Source: Rossellomorea sp. y25 (GTDB lineage Bacteria; Bacillota; Bacilli; Bacillales; Bacillaceae_B). From it: a stretch of DNA of 64,000 nucleotides. Location: assembly GCF_038049935.1 (NCBI RefSeq), contig NZ_CP145886.1, forward strand, positions 2,054,501 through 2,118,500, given 5' to 3'. Position 1 is the first letter of the stretch; every line of letters begins with the position of its first letter. Of the stretch, positions 52,684-62,887 are shown in pieces. The notes beneath the pieces are model-generated. The model was given only the letters and a program-made list of their open reading frames with translations. It had not been told where the DNA came from and made no database searches. Position numbers and translations under genes: made by a program.

Positions 52684-53961
52684 ATGTATGAACAATTAGT
52701 GCACGGAACCATTCTAAAGCCACTGGTAACAAAAGTTGAAGCAAGCATTAAAGAAATTCATAAACAAATAGAAGAAAGAGCGGAAAAAAACCAGTTTAAT
52801 GTACTTAGATCTTTTCAAAAGCATCGTGTAAGTGATTCTCATTTTATTCCTTCCACAGGATATGGGTATGATGATGCAGGGAGAGACACATTAGAAAGTA
52901 TTTATGCAGATGTATTTGGGGGAGAAGCGGGACTGGTGAGACCTCAGATCATATCAGGCACTCATGCAATCTCAATCGCCTTATTTGGTGTACTTCGACC
53001 TGGGGACGAACTGGTGTATATAACGGGAAAACCATATGATACGTTAGAAGAAATTGTTGGTATTCGCGGAGAAGGGACCGGTTCTCTGAAAGACTTTCAG
53101 ATTGGCTATCAAAGTGTTGATTTACTCGAATCAGGAAAAATCGATTTTGAAAAAGTGGCTAAAACGATTTCTTCCAAGACAAAAATGGTAGGGATACAGC
53201 GGTCTAAAGGATATGCCAATAGACCTTCATTTACTCTAGATGAAATCAAAGAAATGATTGATTTCGTTAAAGAAATTAACCCTGAAATCGTCGTCTTTGT
53301 AGATAATTGCTACGGAGAATTTGTTGAAGAAAGAGAGCCTTGTCACGTAGGTGCAGACTTAATGGCCGGTTCCCTTATTAAAAATCCTGGTGGCGGCCTT
53401 GCTAAAACAGGAGGATATATCGTTGGGAAAAAAGGATACGTAGATGCATGTTCATATCGAATGACCTCACCTGGCATAGGGGCCGAGGCCGGGGCATCTC
53501 TTTACAGTTTGCAAGAAATGTATCAAGGCTTCTTTTTGGCGCCACATGTGGTGGCACAGTCATTAAAGGGTGCCGTCTTCACATCCGCTTTCTTAACGGA
53601 GCTTGGCATGGATACAAATCCAAGTCCTTATGCACAACGAACAGATTTAATCCAGTCGGTACAATTCAATGACAGAGATAAGATGGTTGCATTTTGTCAG
53701 GCAATCCAGTTTGCATCCCCTATAAATTCTCATTTCACTCCATATCCCAACTATATGCCTGGCTATGAAGATGACGTCATTATGGCCGCAGGAACATTCA
53801 TACAAGGTTCCAGCATTGAATTATCTGCAGACGGACCGATAAGACCACCTTACGTAGCGTATGTCCAAGGGGGGTTAACTTACGCCCATGTAAAAATCGC
53901 CGTTTGCATAGCAGTAGATAATTTGATTGAAAAAGGTTTAATCACTGTTGCGAACGGATAA
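52684..53961 (+). CDS. ynbB: YnbB: PLP-dependent enzyme of the aluminium-resistance/methionine gamma-lyase family
   Basis: A 425-residue PLP enzyme with the family signatures FIPSTGYGYDDAGRDTLES and FVDNCYGEFVEEREPCHVGA; the cofactor lysine is K233 in SLIKNPGGGLAKTGGY. The family is annotated as aluminium resistance or methionine gamma-lyase-like, but the reaction in Bacillus is unknown. ATG 52684, ribosome binding site AGAAGGGA. hflX-ynbB-glnR-glnA is the B. subtilis order. Confidence 0.9.
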   Translation: MYEQLVHGTILKPLVTKVEASIKEIHKQIEERAEKNQFNVLRSFQKHRVSDSHFIPSTGYGYDDAGRDTLESIYADVFGGEAGLVRPQIISGTHAISIALFGVLRPGDELVYITGKPYDTLEEIVGIRGEGTGSLKDFQIGYQSVDLLESGKIDFEKVAKTISSKTKMVGIQRSKGYANRPSFTLDEIKEMIDFVKEINPEIVVFVDNCYGEFVEEREPCHVGADLMAGSLIKNPGGGLAKTGGYIVGKKGYVDACSYRMTSPGIGAEAGASLYSLQEMYQGFFLAPHVVAQSLKGAVFTSAFLTELGMDTNPSPYAQRTDLIQSVQFNDRDKMVAFCQAIQFASPINSHFTPYPNYMPGYEDDVIMAAGTFIQGSSIELSADGPIRPPYVAYVQGGLTYAHVKIAVCIAVDNLIEKGLITVANG

Positions 53962-54015
53962 TAAAGTAGTAATTGGATAGTCTAATTTTGACTATCCCTT
54001 TCTTTTGATTTCTTA

Positions 54016-54032
54016 TGTAAGAAAATCTAACA
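54016..54032. promoter_or_regulatory. GlnR operator 1
   Basis: TGTAAGAAAATCTAACA: perfect fit to the GlnR/TnrA site TGTnA-N7-TnACA, just upstream of the glnR -35. Confidence 0.88.
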
Positions 54033-54037
54033 TATGA

Positions 54038-54066
54038 TTGACAGATCTCCTTACATTACATATAAT
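54038..54066 (+). promoter_or_regulatory. Sigma-A promoter of glnRA
   Basis: TTGACA, 17-bp spacer, TATAAT: perfect consensus. Confidence 0.93.
54039..54055. promoter_or_regulatory. GlnR operator 2, within the promoter
   Basis: TGACAGATCTCCTTACA: one mismatch to TGTnA-N7-TnACA; overlaps the -35, with centre 23 bp from operator 1. Confidence 0.8.
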
Positions 54067-54099
54067 AAGGTCAAGAAGGAAAGAAAAGGAGGAATCAAG

Positions 54100-54516
54100 A
54101 TGAGCGGAAGTGAAATTCGTCGAACGATGGCATTATTTCCTATTAGTATTGTCATGCAGCTCACGGACTTAACGGCTCGTCAGATTCGCTACTATGAAGA
54201 GCATCAGCTGATCAACCCTGCACGTACTGAGGGGAATCGCAGGCTCTTTTCCTTGAATGACATTGATAAGTTATTGGAAGTAAAGGATCTGTTAGATCAA
54301 GGCATCAACATGGCTGGGATTAAGAAGATATTTGCTGTATCCAGTCATAATGAAAGTAAAGTGGTATCTGACGTAAGTAATGAAAAGGAAGAAAAAGCAC
54401 GACAAGATCTATCTGATGACGAGCTGCGTAAATTACTCCGAAATGAATTGATGCATTCTGGTCGATTTACTAAAGCATCTTTGCGTCAAGGTGACATGTC
54501 TCGCTTTTTTCATTAA
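54100..54516 (+). CDS. glnR: Nitrogen-control repressor GlnR
   Basis: A 138-residue MerR-type regulator that represses glnRA and other nitrogen genes under nitrogen excess, when feedback-inhibited glutamine synthetase stabilises it. The winged HTH is at the N-terminus ([20 protein letters not shown]), and the C-terminal tail ([20 protein letters not shown]) is the part that senses glutamine synthetase. Start ATG 54100 behind AAAGGAGGAATCAAG; the frame open to 54034 begins before the promoter -10 and is excluded. glnA starts 37 bp later. Confidence 0.97.
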   Translation: MSGSEIRRTMALFPISIVMQLTDLTARQIRYYEEHQLINPARTEGNRRLFSLNDIDKLLEVKDLLDQGINMAGIKKIFAVSSHNESKVVSDVSNEKEEKARQDLSDDELRKLLRNELMHSGRFTKASLRQGDMSRFFH

Positions 54517-54553
54517 ATAAAACCTTTAATAATCTTGAGGAGGAAATACGTAA

Positions 54554-55888
54554 ATGGCAAAGTATACTAGAGAAGATGTTCTAAGATTAGCGAATGAAGA
54601 AGGTGTAAAGTTCATTCGACTGCAATTCACTGACATTCTGGGGACGATTAAGAACGTAGAAATCCCTCTGAGTCAACTTGAAAAGGCATTAGATAACAAG
54701 ATGATGTTTGACGGATCTTCAATTGAAGGATTCGTTCGTATCGAAGAATCAGATATGTACCTATTCCCTGATTTAGATACTTGGTTAGTATTCCCATGGA
54801 CAGCTGAAAAAGGAAAAGTAGCCCGTCTAATCTGTGATATCTACAATCCAGATGGCACTCCATTCGAAGGAGATCCGCGTAACAACTTAAAGCGCATCTT
54901 AAGCCAAATGGAAGAGCTGGGGTTTACTGACTTCAATCTAGGACCTGAGCCAGAATTCTTCCTCTTTAAATTAGACGTAAACGGTGAGCCGACATTAGAA
55001 TTAAACGATAACGGTGGTTATTTCGATTTAGCTCCTACAGATTTAGGGGAGAACTGCCGTCGTGATATCGCATTAGAACTAGAAGAAATGGGCTTTGAAA
55101 TCGAAGCATCTCACCACGAAGTTGCTCCTGGTCAACATGAGATCGACTTTAAATATGCAAGTGCATTAAGAGCATGTGATGATATCCAAACATTTAAACT
55201 AGTAGTTAAAACGATTGCACGTAAGCATGGTTTGCACGCTACATTCATGCCAAAACCACTATTTGGTGTAAATGGATCAGGAATGCACTGTAACATGTCC
55301 CTATTCAAAAATGGGGAAAACTCTTTCTTTGATGAAAAGGGAGATTTGCAATTAAGCGATACAGCTCGTCAATTCCTTGCAGGTATCATTAAACATGCCA
55401 CTGACTTTACAGCGATCACGAACCCGACTGTAAACTCATACAAACGTTTAGTACCTGGATATGAAGCTCCTTGTTATGTTGCATGGTCTGCTCGTAACCG
55501 CAGCCCATTAATCCGTATCCCTGCTTCTCGTGGATTAAGCACACGTGTAGAAGTTCGTAGTGTTGACCCGGCGGCTAACCCATACCTGGCGATGGCTGTA
55601 TTACTGGCAGCTGGATTAGATGGAATCAAAAATAATCTTCCAGCTCCTAAGCCAATCGACCGCAACATTTATGTCATGGACAAAAAAGAGCGTGAAGAAG
55701 CAGGAATCGTAGATCTTCCAGCAACATTACACGCTGCATTAGAAAACCTTAAAACAAATGAAGTAATCGTTAAATCCCTTGGAGAACACATCTTCGAACA
55801 CTTCGTTGAAGCGAAAGAAATCGAATGGGATATGTTCCGTACACAAGTACACCCATGGGAGCGCGAGCAATACATTCAAATGTATTAA
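54554..55888 (+). CDS. glnA: Glutamine synthetase type I
   Basis: A 444-residue enzyme making glutamine from glutamate, ammonia and ATP, and the moonlighting co-repressor for GlnR and inhibitor of TnrA. Signatures: [45 protein letters not shown] and [19 protein letters not shown]. Type I-alpha (no adenylylation tyrosine segment). Strong GAGGAGGAA site. Last gene of the glnRA operon. Confidence 0.98.
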   Translation: MAKYTREDVLRLANEEGVKFIRLQFTDILGTIKNVEIPLSQLEKALDNKMMFDGSSIEGFVRIEESDMYLFPDLDTWLVFPWTAEKGKVARLICDIYNPDGTPFEGDPRNNLKRILSQMEELGFTDFNLGPEPEFFLFKLDVNGEPTLELNDNGGYFDLAPTDLGENCRRDIALELEEMGFEIEASHHEVAPGQHEIDFKYASALRACDDIQTFKLVVKTIARKHGLHATFMPKPLFGVNGSGMHCNMSLFKNGENSFFDEKGDLQLSDTARQFLAGIIKHATDFTAITNPTVNSYKRLVPGYEAPCYVAWSARNRSPLIRIPASRGLSTRVEVRSVDPAANPYLAMAVLLAAGLDGIKNNLPAPKPIDRNIYVMDKKEREEAGIVDLPATLHAALENLKTNEVIVKSLGEHIFEHFVEAKEIEWDMFRTQVHPWEREQYIQMY

Positions 55889-55896
55889 TCCTTAAA

Positions 55897-55937
55897 CAGT
55901 GGGTCGTAGCAAAAACGCTACGACCCACTGCTTTTTT
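55897..55937 (+). terminator. Terminator after glnA
   Basis: Perfect 14-bp stem CAGTGGGTCGTAGC/GCTACGACCCACTG, then CTTTTTT. Confidence 0.94.
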
Positions 55938-55963
55938 ATTCTTTAATAGTCTTCCAAATTACA

Positions 55964-55999
55964 TAAAAAATTAAGCCGCTATTAAACATAGCGGCTTAA
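55964..55999 (-). terminator. Terminator after lexA
   Basis: On the minus strand: perfect 12-bp stem TTAAGCCGCTAT/ATAGCGGCTTAA followed by TTTTTTAT. Confidence 0.9.
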
Positions 56000-56004
56000 A
56001 CCTA

Positions 56005-56625
56005 TTAATGTACTTGACGATAAACTCCGACAACTTTTCCTAAAATGGATACATTTCGTAAAATGATCGGATCCATTGTTGAATTCTCTGGTTGTAATCG
56101 AACATAATCCTTTTCTTTAAAGAAACGTTTTACAGTCGCTTCATCTTCCTCGGTCATCGCTACGACGATATCTCCATTGTTCGCTGTTTGCTGCTGACGC
56201 ACGATAACGAAATCCCCATCCAAGATCCCGGCTTCTATCATACTATCACCCATGATTTCCAGCATGAAGACCTGTTCATCAGAAGGTGCCATACGCTCAG
56301 GCAGTGGAAAGAATTCTTCTACATTCTCGACAGCAGTGATGGGTTGACCTGCTGTAACCTTACCGATTAAAGGAACGTTCACAACTCGCTGGCGTGGAAT
56401 CGTATCCTCTTCAAGATTTAAAATTTCGATGGCTCTTGGTTTGGTGGGATCCCGGCGAATGAGGCCTTTACTCTCTAACCTGGCCAGATGTCCGTGTACG
56501 GTGGAACTAGAAGCAAGACCAACGGCTTCCCCGATTTCCCGGACGGAAGGTGGATATCCTTTTTCTCTTACTGCAATTTTAATATATTCTAGTATGTCTT
56601 GCTGTCTTTTAGACAATTTTGTCAT
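56005..56625 (-). CDS. lexA: SOS repressor LexA
   Basis: A 206-residue repressor/self-protease. The N-terminal winged HTH ([20 protein letters not shown]) is followed by the cleavage bond A92-G93 (VTAGQ) and the catalytic dyad S128 (MGDSMI) and K166 (TVKRFF). Activated RecA triggers self-cleavage. Start ATG 56625 with GAGGTG at 7 nt; the GTG at 56631 lies within that gap. Divergent from yneA, with its own LexA box: autoregulated. Confidence 0.98.
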   Translation of the reverse strand: MTKLSKRQQDILEYIKIAVREKGYPPSVREIGEAVGLASSSTVHGHLARLESKGLIRRDPTKPRAIEILNLEEDTIPRQRVVNVPLIGKVTAGQPITAVENVEEFFPLPERMAPSDEQVFMLEIMGDSMIEAGILDGDFVIVRQQQTANNGDIVVAMTEEDEATVKRFFKEKDYVRLQPENSTMDPIILRNVSILGKVVGVYRQVH

Positions 56626-56659
56626 GTTCACGCACCTCTATTATAGATCTTATGTTCCC

Positions 56660-56688
56660 ATTATAGCATGTCTTTCCAGCTGATACAA
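56660..56688 (-). promoter_or_regulatory. Sigma-A promoter of lexA
   Basis: Minus strand: TTGTAT, 17-bp spacer, TATAAT. Confidence 0.8.
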
Positions 56689-56699
56689 ACATAAGTTCG
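56686..56699. promoter_or_regulatory. LexA box of lexA
   Basis: CAAACATAAGTTCG (reverse CGAACTTATGTTTG): one mismatch to the consensus, overlapping the lexA -35. Confidence 0.85.
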
Positions 56700-56707
56700 A
56701 ATTTCTG

Positions 56708-56737
56708 TTGACACCAAACGAATGTTCGTATTACAAT
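56708..56737 (+). promoter_or_regulatory. Sigma-A promoter of yneA
   Basis: TTGACA, 18-bp spacer, TACAAT. LexA box 1 fills the spacer. Confidence 0.82.
56715..56728. promoter_or_regulatory. LexA box 1 of yneA
   Basis: CAAACGAATGTTCG (reverse CGAACATTCGTTTG): one mismatch, inside the yneA promoter spacer. Confidence 0.88.
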
Positions 56738-56751
56738 AAAAATAACAAAAC

Positions 56752-56765
56752 AGAACAAACATTCG
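56752..56765. promoter_or_regulatory. LexA box 2 of yneA (weaker)
   Basis: AGAACAAACATTCG: two mismatches, just downstream of the -10 and before the ribosome binding site. Confidence 0.6.
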
Positions 56766-56781
56766 TATGGAGGTATTTTTT

Positions 56782-57108
56782 ATGTTATCACACATTTGGA
56801 ATCGTTTCTCTTACATTATTATATTATTTGTTTTAGCGCTTTTTTCTGCAGCCTATTTACTATTTGTCATGGCAGATCAACCGTCTTATCAAAGTATCAC
56901 CGTTCAGGATGGAGACACGCTCTGGACTATTGCCAAACAATATAATGAAGAATACTCTATGACAGTGGAAGAATTTATCGCTTGGGTAGGAGAGGAAAAT
57001 AATCTCACATCATTCTCGATCAAGCCCGGTGAATCACTTGTGTTACCTATAGAAAATCCGACATTATCCACCCATTCAGATTATGAATTGGTTATGAACG
57101 AAGAATAG
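56782..57108 (+). CDS. yneA: SOS cell-division suppressor YneA
   Basis: A 108-residue protein with an N-terminal transmembrane helix (11-31, YIIILFVLALFSAAYLLFV) and an extracellular LysM domain (about 39-92, VQDGDTLWTIAKQY ... IKPGESLVLPI). Made in the SOS response to delay division, then removed by proteases. Start ATG 56782 behind GGAGGT; the ATG at 56767 precedes this site. Two LexA boxes upstream; first gene of yneA-yneB-ynzC. Confidence 0.95.
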   Translation: MLSHIWNRFSYIIILFVLALFSAAYLLFVMADQPSYQSITVQDGDTLWTIAKQYNEEYSMTVEEFIAWVGEENNLTSFSIKPGESLVLPIENPTLSTHSDYELVMNEE

Positions 57109-57116
57109 AGGGATAG

Positions 57117-57770
<654 letters not shown>

Positions 57771-57875
57771 CTCTTGTTTTATCTCCTTTAATCTAGTAAC
57801 ATGACGATAGTATGACGCTTAACTTTCAGTTGTGTTTTAGATTTTGCCGACTATGCAATAAAGGAGTTTTTATAT

Positions 57876-58109
57876 ATGCTTTCAAAAACGAAAATGAATC
57901 GAATCAATGAACTTGCGAAAAAGTCCAAAAGCACTGGACTTACAGAACAAGAAGCAAAAGAGCAGTCCAAGCTGAGAAAAGAATACCTGGAAACGTTTCG
58001 TCAATCGATGAAAGGGACCATTGAAAATACAAGAATATTTGATCCGGAAGGTAATGAGGTGACCCCTAAGAAGATTCAGGATATCCAAAGTAAAAAGAAA
58101 ATGCATTAA
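57876..58109 (+). CDS. ynzC: DUF896 protein YnzC
   Basis: A 77-residue highly charged helical-hairpin protein of the DUF896 family (NRINELAKKSKSTGLTEQEA). Function unknown; in B. subtilis it belongs to the yneA SOS operon. AAAGGAG site, then a terminator. Confidence 0.93.
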   Translation: MLSKTKMNRINELAKKSKSTGLTEQEAKEQSKLRKEYLETFRQSMKGTIENTRIFDPEGNEVTPKKIQDIQSKKKMH

Positions 58110-58120
58110 GTTAACGAGCT

Positions 58121-58154
58121 GTCAGGTCTGATATAAATGGACCTGGCGTTTTTT
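58121..58154 (+). terminator. Terminator after ynzC
   Basis: Stem GTCAGGTCT/GGACCTGGC (wobbles) followed by GTTTTTT. Confidence 0.75.
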
Positions 58155-58342
58155 GTTTGCGGGGTGAGGACAAAACTTAAAAGTAGAGCGATAAAGTACT
58201 TGCCATTTCCTTAAGTATCATTCTGCTACGGCCTCTACCCCCTCGTCATGCTGCATTCTTGTCGTGTCTGATAAAGCCGTCTCCGTTCCTGAAATTTAAG
58301 GGTTTTTATTTTCAACCTCTATAAAGTCATGTTATCATTCAA

Positions 58343-58361
58343 GATAGTTGTATAAACTATC
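58343..58361. repeat. Dyad upstream of tkt
   Basis: GATAGTT-GTATA-AACTATC, perfect 7-bp arms with a 5-nt centre, 51 bp before the tkt start. The rest of the 58155-58411 region shows nothing else I can assign. Confidence 0.45.
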
Positions 58362-58411
58362 AAAGAAGATTAATATTAATAAGGTACATTAAAAGGAAGG
58401 ATGTCTGACAT

Positions 58412-60418
58412 ATGTTTGATAACACAGATCAATTAGCAATTAATACAATCCGTACATTATCTATCGATGCAATTGAAAAAGCGGGTTCCGGACACCCTGG
58501 AATGCCTATGGGAGCAGCTCCGATGGCGTATGCTCTTTGGACAAAATTCATGAATCATAATCCGAAAAATCCTGAGTGGTTCAACCGCGATCGCTTCGTT
58601 TTATCTGCGGGTCATGGATCCATGCTCTTGTATAGCCTGCTCCATTTATCAGGTTATGATGTTTCAATGGATGATCTTAAAGACTTCCGTCAATGGGGAA
58701 GTAAAACTCCAGGACACCCTGAATACAAACATACTCCAGGAGTAGAAGCTACGACTGGGCCGCTTGGTCAAGGAATTGGTATGGCAGTTGGTATGGCATT
58801 AGCTGAAAGACATTTAGCTTCTACATACAATAAAGATCAATACGATATTGTGGATCATTTTACATATTCTATCTGTGGAGATGGAGACTTGATGGAGGGT
58901 GTATCCTCTGAAGCAGCTTCATTAGCAGCACATTTAAAATTAGGCCGTCTAGTCGTTCTTTATGATTCAAATGATATTTCACTTGATGGGGATTTAGATA
59001 AATCTTTCTCTGAAAGTGTGAAAGGTCGCTTTGAAGCTTATGGTTGGCAATATATCCGCGTTGAAGACGGTAATGATCTTGAGGAAATTTCTAAAGCAAT
59101 CGAAGAAGCTCAAGGTGATACAACTCGTCCTACAATGATCGAAGTGAAGACGGTCATCGGATATGGTGCGCCTAATAAATCAGGGAAATCAGATGTTCAC
59201 GGTGCTCCACTGGGTGAAGACGAAATGAAGCTTACGAAAGAAGCTTACCAATGGACATTTGAACAAGATTTCCATGTTCCTGATGAAGTGTACAGCCGCT
59301 TCGAGGAAAAAATCCAACAAACCGGTTCTCAAAAAGAAGAAGAGTGGGCTAACCTTTTCATTAAATACCAAGAAGAACATCCAGAACTTGCTACTCAATT
59401 AGAAGCTGCCATTAAAGGCGATCTTCCACAAGGATGGGATCGTGACATTCCTGTCTATGAAGAAGGTAAAGCATTAGCAAGCAGAGCTTCTTCCGGTGAA
59501 GTCTTGAATGCGATTGCTAAGAATCTTCCTTCATTCATCGGGGGATCAGCAGACTTAGCGGGATCCAATAAAACGATGATCAAAGATGAAGCAGATTTTA
59601 TGCCTGAATCGTATGAAGGACGCAATATCTGGTTCGGAGTTCGTGAATTTGGTATGGGTGCTGCCATGAATGGTATGGCTCTCCATGGTGGACTGCACGT
59701 ATTCGGGGGAACATTCTTCGTATTCAGTGATTATTTAAGACCGGCTATCCGTTTAGCTGCATTAATGGGCTTACCGGTAACGTATGTTTTCACTCATGAT
59801 AGTATCGCTGTCGGAGAAGATGGACCGACACATGAACCTGTAGAACAGCTTGCTTCACTACGTGCAATGCCTAACCTTTGTGTCATCAGACCTGGTGATG
59901 GAAATGAAGTAGCTGCAGCATGGAAGTTATCTTTGGAGTCCAAGGATCAGCCAACGATGTTAGTTCTATCTCGTCAGGATCTTCCAACTCTTAAAGGTAC
60001 TGCAGATAAAGCATATAACGGAGTAGATAAAGGAGCATATGTGGTATCAGCTTCCGGCAAAGATCAGCCTGATGCACTACTGATTGCGACTGGTTCTGAA
60101 GTGCATTTAGCGGTAGAAGCTCAAAATGTACTGGAAAAAGACGGAATCAGCGTATCTGTCGTAAGTATGCCGTCTTGGGATCGCTTCGAGAAACAGTCAA
60201 AAGAGTATAAAGAATCGATCTTACCTAAGAGTGTGAAAAAACGCCTTGCTATTGAGATGGGATCTCCAATGGGCTGGGATCGCTATGTTGGAGACGAAGG
60301 CGATATCTTAGCGATTGATGGATATGGCGCATCAGCTCCTGGGGCAAGGGTTATGGAAGAATATGGATTCACTTCAGACAATGTAGTGTCAAGAATCAAG
60401 GCATTGCTTCAGAAATAA
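58412..60418 (+). CDS. tkt: Transketolase
   Basis: A 668-residue thiamine-diphosphate enzyme of the pentose phosphate pathway. N-terminal domain: [11 protein letters not shown] with H28, [21 protein letters not shown] and the Mg/TPP loop; pyrimidine domain: [36 protein letters not shown]-terminal domain complete. Strong AAAAGGAAGG site. Downstream of the SOS operon, as in B. subtilis, but with its own terminator and a dyad upstream. Confidence 0.98.
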   Translation: MFDNTDQLAINTIRTLSIDAIEKAGSGHPGMPMGAAPMAYALWTKFMNHNPKNPEWFNRDRFVLSAGHGSMLLYSLLHLSGYDVSMDDLKDFRQWGSKTPGHPEYKHTPGVEATTGPLGQGIGMAVGMALAERHLASTYNKDQYDIVDHFTYSICGDGDLMEGVSSEAASLAAHLKLGRLVVLYDSNDISLDGDLDKSFSESVKGRFEAYGWQYIRVEDGNDLEEISKAIEEAQGDTTRPTMIEVKTVIGYGAPNKSGKSDVHGAPLGEDEMKLTKEAYQWTFEQDFHVPDEVYSRFEEKIQQTGSQKEEEWANLFIKYQEEHPELATQLEAAIKGDLPQGWDRDIPVYEEGKALASRASSGEVLNAIAKNLPSFIGGSADLAGSNKTMIKDEADFMPESYEGRNIWFGVREFGMGAAMNGMALHGGLHVFGGTFFVFSDYLRPAIRLAALMGLPVTYVFTHDSIAVGEDGPTHEPVEQLASLRAMPNLCVIRPGDGNEVAAAWKLSLESKDQPTMLVLSRQDLPTLKGTADKAYNGVDKGAYVVSASGKDQPDALLIATGSEVHLAVEAQNVLEKDGISVSVVSMPSWDRFEKQSKEYKESILPKSVKKRLAIEMGSPMGWDRYVGDEGDILAIDGYGASAPGARVMEEYGFTSDNVVSRIKALLQK

Positions 60419-60431
60419 ATAAAGATTTGAT

Positions 60432-60472
60432 AGGTCAACTCCTTAATACTCTTTAAGGAGTTGACCTTTTTT
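60432..60472 (+). terminator. Terminator after tkt
   Basis: Perfect 15-bp stem AGGTCAACTCCTTAA/TTAAGGAGTTGACCT, then TTTTT. Confidence 0.92.
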
Positions 60473-60594
60473 AGAACGGAAAAATGAATGATTGTTAAAG
60501 GGAGTATGTATGGTAGATAATGGGTAAAGTGATGATAGTCAGTTTCATATAGTAACTCAGGAGAATTCAGTAGAGTGTATGAGTTAAAATAAAC

Positions 60595-60601
60595 TTCGAC
60601 A
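60595..60601 (-). promoter_or_regulatory. Spo0A box upstream of sirA
   Basis: TTCGACA (reverse TGTCGAA) is a perfect 0A core, in TTTTGTCGAA context. Downstream, CTGACA (60628) and TATACT (60655) are 21 bp apart, as in sigma-A promoters activated by Spo0A. Confidence 0.55.
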
Positions 60602-60689
60602 AAACTAGTGTAGATTTTCAACAATTTCTGACAATGACTCCCTTCTAGTTGATTTATACTATATGAAAGAAAGGCAGGAGGGAGAAAAG

Positions 60690-61127
60690 GTGCGAAACTA
60701 TCAAATCTATTGGATTGAAGAAACGTTTGTTCAGCACTATTATGGTCGAGAAAGAATGTTCTATCAATTGTTTTCCGATTGGGAAGCAAGTTCAGGAGAT
60801 CTTCATGATATCATCTCTAAGCAAGTAGAATATATTACTAAACCTATCCCTTACCTTCCTACTCAAAGACTCCTCCAGCATGAATTAATGAAGGTTGAAG
60901 GAGCGGCCTGGGTTGACTCTGTAGCGACAATCGAAAGAGGGGCCTCAGGGGCTACCCTTGTTCTAAATGAAAAATGGATGACGCTGAACACCTGGGGGCA
61001 AGATGAATCAGAATATATTTTCTTTGAAATTTTGCGAAAGAATATGGGTCAATTACTGGCAATCGATATACAAAATGAACGTTTTGGTTGGTTAAAGCCA
61101 ATAAAACAAAGAAAATTTATATATTAA
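60690..61127 (+). CDS. sirA: Sporulation inhibitor of replication SirA
   Basis: A 145-residue protein that binds DnaA domain I and stops new replication at the onset of sporulation. B. subtilis SirA features are visible: HYYGRERMFYQLFSD, VEYITKPIPYLP and the C-terminal IQNERFGWLKPIKQRKFI. Start GTG 60690 behind AGGAGGG (7 nt); the ATG at 60663 lies before that site. B. subtilis name yneE. Probably Spo0A-activated. Confidence 0.93.
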   Translation: MRNYQIYWIEETFVQHYYGRERMFYQLFSDWEASSGDLHDIISKQVEYITKPIPYLPTQRLLQHELMKVEGAAWVDSVATIERGASGATLVLNEKWMTLNTWGQDESEYIFFEILRKNMGQLLAIDIQNERFGWLKPIKQRKFIY

Positions 61128-61211
61128 TAAGAAATTATGACTGAAATATTGTATAATGTTTCATGGTTTAGTACACTTTTATAAGGACAACATGAAGGAG
61201 GAAGTAAGAGT

Positions 61212-61433
61212 ATGTCAACGACTGGGTTACTTATTCTAGTTGGAGTTCTAGCATTACTTGCTGGAGTTGCACTAGGATTTTTCATTGCTCGTAAATATAT
61301 GATGAGCTATCTTAAGAAAAATCCACCAATTAACGAGCAAATGTTACGCATGATGATGATGCAAATGGGCCAAAAACCATCCCAAAAGAAAATCAATCAA
61401 ATGATGAATGCAATGAATAAGAACATGAAGTAA
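61212..61433 (+). CDS. yneF: UPF0154 protein YneF
   Basis: A 73-residue small membrane protein: one N-terminal transmembrane helix (4-26, [20 protein letters not shown]) and a basic methionine-rich cytosolic tail ([18 protein letters not shown]). Function unknown, widely conserved in Bacillota; same position after sirA as in B. subtilis. AAGGAGGAAG site. Confidence 0.95.
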   Translation: MSTTGLLILVGVLALLAGVALGFFIARKYMMSYLKKNPPINEQMLRMMMMQMGQKPSQKKINQMMNAMNKNMK

Positions 61434-61441
61434 TAGGTAGA

Positions 61442-61468
61442 AGCACTCAGATGATGAGTGCTTTTTCT
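61442..61468 (+). terminator. Terminator after yneF
   Basis: Stem AGCACTCA/TGAGTGCT with 5-nt loop and TTTTTCT. Confidence 0.8.
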
Positions 61469-61624
61469 ATTTGTAATATATATATTTGGAGAGATGGGTT
61501 TAAAGATTGCATTCCTTTAGTAATGCAGGATAAATTGATTATTTTCATGTATTCATAAAAACTTGAGAATTATCATTCAGTTTGAAATTGAATTTATGAT
61601 AGAATATAGTCCGGAGGGAGTCAT

Positions 61625-62746
61625 ATGAAAAAATGGATGATTGTTTCACTGTCTCTCTTGATTCTTGTTGCAGGATGCAGCAATAAGCCTCAAGAAGTGA
61701 TGGATGAAGAAACACTTGAAATTCAAAATAGTGCAGCTGGAGACGCTCGCGAATATTTAAATTATAAAGTGAACAAAGAGAAGAAGTCGGTCAATCGTGG
61801 ACTAATTACGATGATGATTAACAATCGCAGTGATATGGATGAAATCGAGACAGGCCTTATGTCTTTATCAACCGAGCATTTTTCCCCTGAGGATTATGTA
61901 TACGAAGAAGGCCAATACCTTAAAGGTCTAAATACATGGTTGCGAAGAAAGTCAGAATCTAATAAATTGGGACTTAATCCTGTTCTGGAGATTACGGATG
62001 ATATGGGCTGGGAACAGCAGATGGAGCTGGAAAAAAAGAATCCCATGTATCTCGCATATATCCATGAGCAGAACTACGTTGATTCAAAAGGGAAAATTAA
62101 AGGGATCTCCCTGGGTCTTGCTATGAATACGGTAGATTATATTCGAGTCGAAGATGAAAATAAGCTCATGCACTTTGATGAGGCGAAGATTGATGACAAA
62201 CAGTTAAAGGAATACGGACAGAAAATAGCTAACACCGTTGTCAGTCGAGTGAGAGCCAATAAAGAACTGAAAGATGTTCCTATAATGATTTCCTTATATA
62301 AACTTCAACCATTAAATAGTGTCGTGTCAGGAAACTATATTTCAGCTGGATATGTAGACGGTAATGACAAAAGTGTAAAAAAATGGACTGATGTTACTGA
62401 TAAATACTATTATTTTCCTAGTGACGAAGGGGAAGAGAAAGACCGTGATCTACATAATCGGATTCGTGATCTAGAAGATTATGTTTCGAAATATTTCTCT
62501 CATCAAGATATTGAGTTTGTTGGGAAAGGCTTATACAAAAAGGACACGTTGAATAAACTTGTGATCGATGTACATACAGGTATGGTGAAAGAAACAGAAC
62601 TAATTGGTTTTTCTCAGGCGATTGGCCCCGAGATCGTCGATTACTTCCCTCATACCCCCGTTTACCTTTATGTGAAGACACCAAAGGGTCTTAAAGCAAC
62701 CATCGTAAAAGAAGTGGACCAAGAACCATTTGTTCAAATCCATTAG
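61625..62746 (+). CDS. camS: CamS-family lipoprotein
   Basis: A 373-residue lipoprotein of the CamS sex-pheromone-precursor family. The lipobox is VAGC with lipidated C18 after a short signal (MKKWMIVSLSLLILVAGCSN). In Staphylococcus and Enterococcus the cleaved signal peptide yields a pheromone peptide; in Bacillus no such role is shown. The mature part is an extracytoplasmic domain (LNTWLRRKSESNKLGLNP; VYLYVKTPKGLKATIVKEV). Start behind CCGGAGGGAG. Terminator follows. Confidence 0.9.
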   Translation: MKKWMIVSLSLLILVAGCSNKPQEVMDEETLEIQNSAAGDAREYLNYKVNKEKKSVNRGLITMMINNRSDMDEIETGLMSLSTEHFSPEDYVYEEGQYLKGLNTWLRRKSESNKLGLNPVLEITDDMGWEQQMELEKKNPMYLAYIHEQNYVDSKGKIKGISLGLAMNTVDYIRVEDENKLMHFDEAKIDDKQLKEYGQKIANTVVSRVRANKELKDVPIMISLYKLQPLNSVVSGNYISAGYVDGNDKSVKKWTDVTDKYYYFPSDEGEEKDRDLHNRIRDLEDYVSKYFSHQDIEFVGKGLYKKDTLNKLVIDVHTGMVKETELIGFSQAIGPEIVDYFPHTPVYLYVKTPKGLKATIVKEVDQEPFVQIH

Positions 62747-62765
62747 TATAACACCAACTATTAGA

Positions 62766-62799
62766 ACATCTCTTAAGACATTAAGAGGTGTTTTTTTTT
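62766..62799 (+). terminator. Terminator after camS
   Basis: Stem ACATCTCTTA/TAAGAGGTGT with nine T residues. Confidence 0.9.
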
Positions 62800-62887
62800 G
62801 GTTTATTTATCTTATAAAAAAGATTTCTCATTTTTTTGAAATTTGGTAAAATAAAGAGTCGATGTATTAGGATACGGGGGAGAGAGT

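Noticed and set aside
54034..54099. 22-residue N-terminal extension of GlnR
   Set aside because: It overlaps the glnRA promoter; ATG 54100 has a strong ribosome binding site and gives the family's normal start.
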